DNA from: Flavobacteriaceae bacterium
GTDB taxonomy: Bacteria > Bacteroidota > Bacteroidia > Flavobacteriales > Flavobacteriaceae
Length of the DNA: 5,814 bases
Assembly (NCBI GenBank): GCA_030633285.1
Contig: DAOVTC010000085.1
Location: 1 to 5,814 of the forward strand
Direction of reading: 5' to 3'
The stretch's first letter is position 1; each line of letters starts with the position of its first letter. Below the pieces are notes generated by a model. It did not search any database, was not told the DNA's origin, and saw only the letters and a list, made by a program, of their open reading frames with translations. Shown here piece after piece: positions 1 to 5,814 of this stretch. The position numbers were made by a program, and so were the translations under genes.

Positions 1-1380
<1,380 letters not shown>

Positions 1381-1411
1381 GAAAAAAAGTTTTTATTTTT
1401 GTAATTGTATT

Positions 1412-2638
1412 TTAGAAAAGATTATAACCTAAAATAATTGAAAAAGTTTTATTATCTGATTTCCAAAAGAGATAATTAGATAAAATATCTTTGGAATAGT
1501 AACGCATTTCAATACTGAATTTGTTTTTTAGATTATAACCTAACCCTCCAAGAAAATAAACTTTTGAACCTATATCATCTAAATCAGGGCGCAAATTAAA
1601 TTTAATTTTTGAATCTAAATCTAAAGCCAAAACAAATGCAGTATTTATAAATATTTTTGAATCGTTATTTAAAAATAAATAATATCTAACTCCAACAGGC
1701 ATTTCAATTCTAATAATTTCTGCTTCAGTATCAAGAGTAGAAGTTGAATTTATAAATCCATTAGGAATTTCTTTTTCAATTTTGCTTTTATAATAAGTAT
1801 AAGCTGGCTCAATAAATAAGCTCCATTTATTTTTATTATATGGTAAAACATATTCAGCTTCAATACCTACTCTAAAGGTAACATTTGAGCCGTAATCAAT
1901 ATTATATTTATTTTGTGAGATCTCATCATTAGAAATTGATAACGAAGAAAAATTTACTCCTGGGGTTAACTTTAAATTAAAATCACCTTTATTAATTTTA
2001 AAGGATGTCTCTTTTTGTTTCTTAGGATTTTTACAATAATTATAATGTTCAAAATATTTTATTAAATCGGATTGATTATAATTAGTTTTTTTTATTTTTT
2101 CTATTGTATAATTATTACAATTTACTTTTTTATGAAGTTGATTAATATAAGTTAAGTTTTTAGCAACGTTTTCATTATTTGTTTTATACACTTTATATAT
2201 TAATTGCTCGATATTAGAATTGTCAATACTGTAAAAAAATTTGTTTAAAGCACTTTTCTTATATTGATATAATTTTGCACCTCCATCTACTAATTGTTTT
2301 AAAAATAAACTTTCTTCACTCCATTCAGGGGCTCTATTATATGATAAGGTTTGTAAATTTTGTTTTGATCTATCAATTTTAACTGTAAGTCTACTATATT
2401 TAAAAATATTATAAATGCCAAATTCTTTAGCATTACTTATTGATGCAATTTTTGACTTTTCAGATCCTTCTATTTTATAAGTGAATTCTGAAGGGTTATA
2501 ATTCCATTCAATATTTTTAATCAAGCATTCTGTTTTTATACCATTATTACTAATAAAATATCCTTTTTCAAATTTAACTTGTGAATATGTTAAAAAACTT
2601 GATAGTAGTATTAGCGATAATGTAATTTGTTTTTTCAT
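1412..2638 (-). CDS. Exported two-part outer-membrane beta-barrel protein, function unknown
   Basis: This 408-residue protein has a Sec signal peptide at residues 1-19, with a Lys-Lys start and a hydrophobic core ending LTYS before Gln20, the usual flavobacterial cleavage pattern. Residues about 22-135 form a distinct N-terminal region with GYFISNNG, CLIKN, W-NPSEFTYK and a later FLKQLVDGGAKLYQY segment. It resembles the N-terminal region of flavobacterial proteins annotated only as beta-barrel or hypothetical. A polar, Lys/Asn-rich linker containing two Cys pairs in sequence (around CNNY and YCKN) follows. From about residue 215 to the end, alternating aromatic strands (VGIEAEYVLPYNKNKWSLFI, FSIEMRYYSKDIL) and a terminal FSIILGYNLF ending in Phe fit an outer-membrane barrel of the PF13568 type with a beta-signal. 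It is flanked by a terminator upstream and the pyrG promoter downstream, so it is probably monocistronic. A sensor or surface role is possible, but no substrate can be named. Confidence 0.85.
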   Translation of the reverse strand: MKKQITLSLILLSSFLTYSQVKFEKGYFISNNGIKTECLIKNIEWNYNPSEFTYKIEGSEKSKIASISNAKEFGIYNIFKYSRLTVKIDRSKQNLQTLSYNRAPEWSEESLFLKQLVDGGAKLYQYKKSALNKFFYSIDNSNIEQLIYKVYKTNNENVAKNLTYINQLHKKVNCNNYTIEKIKKTNYNQSDLIKYFEHYNYCKNPKKQKETSFKINKGDFNLKLTPGVNFSSLSISNDEISQNKYNIDYGSNVTFRVGIEAEYVLPYNKNKWSLFIEPAYTYYKSKIEKEIPNGFINSTSTLDTEAEIIRIEMPVGVRYYLFLNNDSKIFINTAFVLALDLDSKIKFNLRPDLDDIGSKVYFLGGLGYNLKNKFSIEMRYYSKDILSNYLFWKSDNKTFSIILGYNLF

Positions 2639-2646
2639 AGAAAGTA

Positions 2647-2663
2647 TTAAGTTTAGAACTTAA
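2647..2663. repeat. 17-bp palindrome just before the barrel-gene start
   Basis: TTAAGTT and AACTTAA are perfect 7-bp arms around TAG. The repeat ends 8 nt before the ATG at 2638, so in the transcript it would lie over the ribosome-docking region. It could be a repressor site or a small hairpin near the start codon. No regulator is identified. Confidence 0.4.
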
Positions 2664-2711
2664 ATATTGTTATATGTTTTTCGATGAATTTTAACGATTA
2701 TATAATATTTT

Positions 2712-2733
2712 TATTTTACTAAATGGTAAAATA
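2712..2733. repeat. Inverted repeat between the terminator and the barrel gene
   Basis: TATTTTAC and GTAAAATA are perfect 8-bp arms around TAAATG. It lies about 75-95 bp upstream of the start at 2638 and just beyond the terminator of the small lipoprotein gene. That is where an activator or repressor site for the barrel gene would sit. No consensus Bacteroidota promoter is visible in this 108-bp gap. Confidence 0.35.
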
Positions 2734-2743
2734 TTTTGCAACT

Positions 2744-2780
2744 AAAAAATCCACTTTTTAAATTAATAAAAAGTGGATTT
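2744..2780 (-). terminator. Intrinsic terminator of the small lipoprotein gene
   Basis: A perfect 14-bp stem (2747-2760 with 2767-2780, containing the GC-bearing core ATCCAC/GTGGAT) closes a 6-nt loop. On the minus strand it is followed by a run of six T. It sits 28 bp after the lipoprotein stop codon and separates that gene from the barrel gene. On the plus strand the stem is followed by AAGTTTTG, a poor T-tract, so termination is mainly of minus-strand transcripts. Confidence 0.85.
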
Positions 2781-2808
2781 AAGTTTTGTTTTAAAATGGA
2801 TAATATCT

Positions 2809-2988
2809 TTAATTTTCTATTTCTTCGTTATCTGTAAATTCTGTTGAAAGTACTACTTCTTGATTTTCAAATTTCATATTTTTAATGATATATTTTTCAG
2901 ATGTAACACAACTAGAACTAGATGCTCCACATGATACTAAACTTGCCGAGGCAAAAATAAAAACGAATAAATAAGCTATTTTTTTCAT
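2809..2988 (-). CDS. Very small lipoprotein, 59 residues
   Basis: The product starts MKKIAYLFVFIFASASLVSC, a classic lipoprotein signal with lipobox L-V-S-C and acylated Cys20. The mature part is only 40 residues. It has a Gly-Ala-Ser4 spacer with a second Cys at 27, a segment TSEKYIIKNMKFENQEVVLS and a very acidic tail (DNEEIEN). No acidic lipoprotein export signal directly follows Cys20, so by Bacteroidota rules it would probably face the periplasm rather than the surface. The second Cys could form a disulfide. The strong terminator 28 bp downstream and the clear lipobox support a real gene despite its length. It does not belong to a family I can name. It starts 90 bp after the phosphorylase stop, so it may have its own promoter or be read through. 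Confidence 0.8.
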   Translation of the reverse strand: MKKIAYLFVFIFASASLVSCGASSSSCVTSEKYIIKNMKFENQEVVLSTEFTDNEEIEN

Positions 2989-3051
2989 AGTTTTTGTTTT
3001 AGTTAATAATAAAATTCAAGGGAGTATTATGTATTAACGTAAAAAGTAGGT

Positions 3052-3078
3052 AAAATATTTTATATTAAAAAATATTTT
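3052..3078. repeat. AT-only inverted repeat after the phosphorylase gene
   Basis: AAAATATTTT occurs twice (3052-3061 and 3069-3078) with a 7-nt centre. Each copy is itself palindromic, so the pair is both a direct and an inverted repeat. It begins immediately after the phosphorylase stop codon. It could act as a weak terminator or a transcript end-stabilising hairpin, but it has no GC pairs and only a short T-run downstream. Confidence 0.3.
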
Positions 3079-3951
3079 TTATTCAGCCAATTTATTTAGT
3101 GTGTACTCAATAAGATTATCAACTGTTTTGTACATATCATTACTGAAAGTTAAATTTGCTCTGTTAGCTATTATTGCATTCATTGAAACTGCATGATGAC
3201 CTAATAATTTTGATAAACCATATATAGCCGAAGTTTCCATTTCAAGATTTTTAATTCGTATACAATTAAAGTTAAAACTATCAATTTTATGATTTAAAGC
3301 AGGGTCTTGAACTGCTAAGCGTAGCACTCTGCCTTGAGGTCCATAAAATCCTCCTGCAGTAGCTGTTATGCCAGAAAACACCTTATTGGAAAGTAGTTTT
3401 TTTTCTAATTCAGTACTGTTTTTAACTATATAAGGCCTTGATTTTATTAAAGAGTAGTCAGTATGTTTTATAAAAGCATCTTCCATCTCTTTTTCTAGAA
3501 TATTTTCACAATCATAAGCATGAATTAAACCGTCAAAACCTAGTCCATATTTTGCTAAAACAAAACTATCAACCGGTATATCACTTTGTAGTGAACCAGA
3601 AGTTCCAATTCTAACAATATTTAATTGTGTATGTTCTTTTTTTATAGTTCTTGATTTTAAGTCTATATTAACTAAAGCATCTAATTCATTTACAACAATA
3701 TCAATATTGTCTGGACCTATACCTGTTGAGATAACAGTAAATTTTGTATTTTTATAAGTTCCGGTAATGGTTTTAAACTCTCTTTTTTGTGTTTCGAATG
3801 CTATGGAATCAAAATGTTTTGCAACGTTTGCAACTCGATTTTGATCTCCAACAAAAATGATATTTTTAGAAACATGTTCAGGTTTTAAATTTATATGGTA
3901 TATACTTCCATCTGGGTTTAGTATTAATTCGGAAGGAGCTATTTTGTTCAT
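3079..3951 (-). CDS. Nucleoside phosphorylase, uridine phosphorylase type
   Basis: A cytosolic NP-I family enzyme (PF01048) that cleaves a nucleoside with phosphate to give the free base and ribose-1-phosphate. Matches to E. coli uridine phosphorylase run the whole length: YHINL with His19 (ribose contact from the partner subunit), the phosphate loop GDQNRV at 35-40 with Arg39, REF at 57-59, STGIGPDN at 75-82, RIGTSGSLQ at 114-122, a FYGPQGR stretch at 202-208 (Gln206 and Arg208 are candidates for the uracil-reading pair), the ribose motif EMETSAIYG at 237-245, and ANR at 262-264. At 290 residues it is longer than the roughly 253 of E. coli Udp. Much of the excess is an N-terminal extension of about 12 residues and a polar insert around 97-109. 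Uridine is the most likely substrate, but other nucleosides cannot be excluded. It may follow the SUI1 operon by read-through across 138 bp; no consensus promoter is seen there. Confidence 0.93.
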   Translation of the reverse strand: MNKIAPSELILNPDGSIYHINLKPEHVSKNIIFVGDQNRVANVAKHFDSIAFETQKREFKTITGTYKNTKFTVISTGIGPDNIDIVVNELDALVNIDLKSRTIKKEHTQLNIVRIGTSGSLQSDIPVDSFVLAKYGLGFDGLIHAYDCENILEKEMEDAFIKHTDYSLIKSRPYIVKNSTELEKKLLSNKVFSGITATAGGFYGPQGRVLRLAVQDPALNHKIDSFNFNCIRIKNLEMETSAIYGLSKLLGHHAVSMNAIIANRANLTFSNDMYKTVDNLIEYTLNKLAE

Positions 3952-4089
3952 ATTTATATTAATGTTAAACTGTGGATTTGTTTATTTGTGTGGTTGTTTT
4001 TTATCAAATGCTAATTTACAAATATTTAATAATTTTAATTATAGTATTTTACTTTTAAGTTGGATAGTTTTATAAATAAACTGTAATAA
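3952..4089. other. Intergenic spacer with A/C-rich leader, no gene seen
   Basis: This 138-bp gap separates the SUI1 stop from the phosphorylase start. On the transcript strand the part at 4002-3971 is made almost only of A and C, ending near the phosphorylase ATG in an A/T-rich stretch without Shine-Dalgarno sequence. Such unstructured, G-poor leaders are common in Bacteroidota. No intrinsic terminator after SUI1 and no TTG-N19-TAnnTTTG match were found. The closest -7-like string, TAGCATTTG at 4004-4012, has one base too many. Confidence 0.5.
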
Positions 4090-4446
4090 TTATCCTCCAA
4101 CTCGTTTTACTTGATAGTTTTTTTTCAGTAAAATTTGCATAATTTTATCACGATAATTTCCTTGAATGATAATTTCACCATTTTTAACACTTCCTCCAAC
4201 ACCACATTTTGTTTTCAGTAATTTAGCAAGTGTTTTTAAATCGGTTTCACTTCCTTGAAATCCTGTAATTACCGTAACCGTTTTACCACCACGACCTTTG
4301 TTAGAAAAATGAGCTTCTAAATATTGTTCGTTAGGTTCTAGAGTTTTTAAATCATCATCTGCAAAAGCAGAAAAATCTTCATTTTCATTTGTAGAAAAAA
4401 CAAAACCATCTAAATCGGACAAACTATTTAATTTTTTTTTTGCCAT
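4090..4446 (-). CDS. SUI1/YciH-type translation initiation factor
   Basis: A 118-residue bacterial homologue of eukaryotic eIF1, a small ribosome-associated factor thought to influence start-site fidelity; its exact role in bacteria is unsettled. The N-terminal 40 residues are acidic and poorly structured (NENEDFSAFADDD). The SUI1 domain covers about 43-116 and shows the basic loop NKGRGGKTVTVITGF at 49-63, KTKCGVGGSVKNGEIIIQG at 78-96, and the closing helix RDKIMQILLKKNYQVKRVGG at 99-118. The start at 4446 (MAKKKLNS) is chosen because flavobacterial homologues begin this way. An in-frame ATG ten codons earlier at 4476 would sit deep inside the upstream gene. The first 23 nt overlap the end of the 60-residue membrane-protein gene, suggesting translational coupling. 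The codons after the start contain a ten-A tract. Confidence 0.95.
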   Translation of the reverse strand: MAKKKLNSLSDLDGFVFSTNENEDFSAFADDDLKTLEPNEQYLEAHFSNKGRGGKTVTVITGFQGSETDLKTLAKLLKTKCGVGGSVKNGEIIIQGNYRDKIMQILLKKNYQVKRVGG

Positions 4447-4606
4447 TGTGTTGTATCCAAAATTTATAGATTCCAAATATAAAGAAAACTATGGCTAAAA
4501 CTAATAATCCTAGAAAACAATAATAGCATTTTTCTTTAATTTTTAATGATGCTAAAATAATAAATACTGAAACTAGAATGATATGTAAAGGGCTTGAATT
4601 ACCCAT
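4424..4606 (-). CDS. Small two-helix membrane protein, 60 residues
   Basis: Residues about 7-21 (HIILVSVFIILASLK) and 29-50 (YYCFLGLLVLAIVFFIFGIYKF) are predicted membrane helices joined by a short KIKEK loop with a Cys at 27 and 30. The tail NGKKKIK is strongly basic and should stay in the cytoplasm, which would also put the N-terminus inside. The ATG shares its A with the stop of the preceding gene (TAATG), a classic stop-start coupling. The last 23 nt overlap the SUI1 gene in another frame. I do not recognise the family. Both junctions and the hydrophobic pattern support a real gene, but the short length leaves some doubt. It could form a complex with the preceding GldL-like helix pair. 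Confidence 0.65.
   Translation of the reverse strand: MGNSSPLHIILVSVFIILASLKIKEKCYYCFLGLLVLAIVFFIFGIYKFWIQHNGKKKIK
4432..4441 (-). repeat. Ten-A homopolymer in the membrane protein/SUI1 overlap
   Basis: On the transcript strand ten consecutive A residues encode the Lys run of both the membrane-protein tail (GKKKIK) and the SUI1 start (MAKKKL) in two frames. It is the longest homopolymer in the window that I noticed. Losing one A in DNA or RNA would join the membrane protein frame to the SUI1 frame; see findings. Confidence 0.9.
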
Positions 4607-4773
4607 TATTTTTTAAGATGACTCCAAGCAAATATAATTAAAGCCAATGATTCAAAAGTTAATCCTATTGCAATAAATATCATAGATTGATTCCATTGAA
4701 ATAATTTACCAATAGCTCCAATAATGATTAATATTAAACCAAATGTAAAGAATGAAATGGCTTTCTTTTTCAT
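4606..4773 (-). CDS. 55-residue membrane protein resembling the GldL N-terminal helix pair
   Basis: The product begins MKKKAISFFTFGLILIIIGA and contains two membrane helices, about 6-25 and 31-50, linked by a short QWNQS turn. The pattern GAIGKLFQW, then IGLTFESLALIIF, resembles the membrane part of GldL, the inner-membrane motor protein of the type IX secretion/gliding machinery (GALFK-I-H-W, then GL-EA-IF). The GldL residues linked to proton-motive-force coupling, a Lys in helix 1 and a Glu in helix 2, have counterparts here in Lys23 and Glu41, but they are 18 residues apart against about 22 in GldL as I recall it. The long cytoplasmic and periplasmic tail of GldL is absent. The ATG lies 9 nt after the preceding stop, and its own stop overlaps the next start. 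It is an operon member; a link to gliding or secretion is inference from resemblance only. Confidence 0.75.
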   Translation of the reverse strand: MKKKAISFFTFGLILIIIGAIGKLFQWNQSMIFIAIGLTFESLALIIFAWSHLKK

Positions 4774-4782
4774 GGTAATAAA

Positions 4783-5463
4783 TTATTTTCTATATAATGG
4801 TATTAAATAAGAAATGGTATAATTGAAACTAAAGCCATTATTATTTAAATATACTTTATTAAAACCAGGGATAAATAAGTTTTTGAAATTATCAGGTTCT
4901 TTAGAGTTGATCAAAAAATTTCCTCTAAAAGAAAAGCCCAAAAATATATTGTGTATAACTTCAACTTTCATTCCTAAAACAAATTCAACCCATTGTGCAT
5001 TTAAGTTGTCGTATTTTATTGAATTTGTAATTGTTTTTTCGGGTAAAAACGGATCAGCATTTATGGTGTACTGATTTAATGTTTGATTGAATGTACTATA
5101 AGCGTATCGTAAACCAACAACGATTACATTCTCCATGCCTATCCAATTTTTATAGGCATTAAAATCTGCACCAACTTTTATATATGAGCCGTTGGTAGTA
5201 AAATCAAAAAAATCTTCATGATCTGTATTTTCTATATAGCCAAATTCTGTTGCCAAAAAAAATCGTTTTGAAATTCTGTAATCGGCAACAAATTCCAATC
5301 CTTTTCTATCATCATCAAAAAGTGAATTAATAGGATTATATAAATCAATACCAACTCTTAGCCCATATCGATCTTTATATTTTATAGTGTCAATTTCTTT
5401 TTCTTGTGCAAACAAAGAAAGAGATATGATAAATGGGAGTATATTAATGAAATATTTTAACAT
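4783..5463 (-). CDS. DUF6048-like outer-membrane beta-barrel protein
   Basis: A 226-residue exported protein with a signal peptide at about 1-19 (hydrophobic NILPFIISLSLFA, cut before Gln20). The mature chain is a series of amphipathic strands, among them YGLRVGIDLYNPINSLF at 33-49, GLEFVADYRISKRFFLATEFGY, GSYIKVGADFNAY, and VVGLRYAYSTFN, ending FSFNYTISYLIPLYRK. This fits a small outer-membrane barrel. The motif order (RVGIDL, then DYRISK-F, then GSYIK-G-DFN) matches flavobacterial proteins filed as DUF6048, assigned from memory. No Cys occurs. The start at 5463 is the only ATG ahead of the signal peptide and lies inside the end of the DUF6452-like gene (20-nt overlap), so the two are very likely translated from one message. 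Function is unknown; co-location with the DUF6452 partner suggests they act together in the envelope. Confidence 0.85.
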   Translation of the reverse strand: MLKYFINILPFIISLSLFAQEKEIDTIKYKDRYGLRVGIDLYNPINSLFDDDRKGLEFVADYRISKRFFLATEFGYIENTDHEDFFDFTTNGSYIKVGADFNAYKNWIGMENVIVVGLRYAYSTFNQTLNQYTINADPFLPEKTITNSIKYDNLNAQWVEFVLGMKVEVIHNIFLGFSFRGNFLINSKEPDNFKNLFIPGFNKVYLNNNGFSFNYTISYLIPLYRK

Positions 5464-5814
5464 GAGCTGATTTTTCGTTCAAAATATTTTGTTCACTATC
5501 AATAACTTTAATGGAATCAATCCAACTGCCACCAACATTTTCTAAAGGTATTTCTGTATTATGAAATAAAGTTTTATAACCACAAGATCTAGAAACAAAC
5601 TCATCTACCCGAGTATAAACTAAATCAAAAGTATCTTCATTTTCACTTGTAGTTTCATCATCAGCAATTTGAGTAATGGTTAAAATGAATTTGGTAAAAT
5701 CATCGGTTACTTTTATAGGAATAGCAATTGAATCGGTAAGAATTGTAATGCTTTCATCTGTAAAGACACCATCAATACCTTCTATTTGAATTTTTAGATT
5801 AAGTACTTTTTTTA
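5444..5814 (-). CDS. DUF6452-like protein, N-terminus outside window
   Basis: The last 122 residues of a reading frame that enters at the window edge. It shows a beta-rich segment (VLNLKIQIEGI, then SIAIPIKVTDDFTKFILTI), an acidic stretch DDETTSENEDTFDLVYTR, and the signature block EFVSRSCGYKTLF with Cys77, then WIDSIKV and NEKSAHVKIFH at the end. SR-CGYKT and NE-AHVKIF are the hallmarks I associate with the flavobacterial DUF6452 family, usually small lipoproteins, so the missing N-terminus probably carries a lipoprotein signal. It ends inside the next gene's signal-peptide codons (20-nt overlap). In related genomes I recall an rRNA uracil methyltransferase gene (rlmD) upstream; this cannot be checked here. 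Function unknown. Confidence 0.8.
   Translation of the reverse strand, partial: KKVLNLKIQIEGIDGVFTDESITILTDSIAIPIKVTDDFTKFILTITQIADDETTSENEDTFDLVYTRVDEFVSRSCGYKTLFHNTEIPLENVGGSWIDSIKVIDSEQNILNEKSAHVKIFH

Noticed and set aside
1412..2638. A 'tRNA modification GTPase' label, which is attached to some proteins of this kind in databases
   Set aside because: There is no P-loop or G-domain motif, and the signal peptide and barrel place it in the outer membrane.
3857..4075. Plus-strand open frame of 72 codons reaching into the 138-bp spacer
   Set aside because: It starts antisense to the phosphorylase N-terminus; the hydrophobic translation is what AT-rich antisense DNA gives by chance.
4447..4476. 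Upstream in-frame ATG that would lengthen SUI1 by ten residues
   Set aside because: The extra MESINFGYNT is not expected in the family and would deepen the overlap with the upstream gene; MAKKKLNS is the usual beginning.
4823..5074. Plus-strand open frame of 83 codons
   Set aside because: It is entirely antisense to the DUF6048-like gene, whose strand pattern and signal peptide show it is the real gene.

Overview
The window looks like chromosome from a marine-type member of the Flavobacteriaceae (Bacteroidota). The evidence is very AT-rich DNA, secreted proteins whose signal peptides end in Ser-Gln or Ala-Gln, a perfect Bacteroidota-type promoter (TTG-N19-TAATTTTG), start regions without Shine-Dalgarno sequences, and protein families I recognise as flavobacterial (DUF6452 and DUF6048 type proteins, a GldL-like membrane segment, and a stand-alone SUI1 factor). 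All genes are on the minus strand, so the transcription order runs from high to low coordinates. Family names are recognised by eye from the translations; no database search was run.

Block 1 (5814 down to 4090) is a tightly packed five-gene run. It holds the C-terminal part of a DUF6452-like protein, a DUF6048-like outer-membrane beta-barrel protein, a 55-residue two-helix protein resembling the membrane segment of the gliding/secretion motor protein GldL, a 60-residue two-helix membrane protein, and a SUI1/YciH translation factor. The junctions are a 20-nt overlap, a 9-nt gap, a 1-nt TAATG overlap and a 23-nt overlap, which suggests one transcript with coupled translation. A ten-A tract lies in the last overlap.

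Block 2 (4089 to 2744) holds a nucleoside phosphorylase of the uridine phosphorylase type behind a 138-bp spacer, then a very small lipoprotein of 59 residues closed by a strong intrinsic terminator. Block 3 (2743 to 1335) holds a 408-residue exported protein with a C-terminal beta-barrel. Its 5' region carries two perfect inverted repeats.

Block 4 (1334 to 1) is pyrG, CTP synthase, cut by the window edge within its glutaminase domain and preceded by its own consensus promoter with a very short leader. Metabolically, the phosphorylase (pyrimidine nucleoside salvage) and PyrG (UTP to CTP) both act on pyrimidines, but separate signals suggest they are not co-transcribed. No tRNA, rRNA, CRISPR array or insertion sequence is visible, and no non-genic stretch exceeds about 170 bp.
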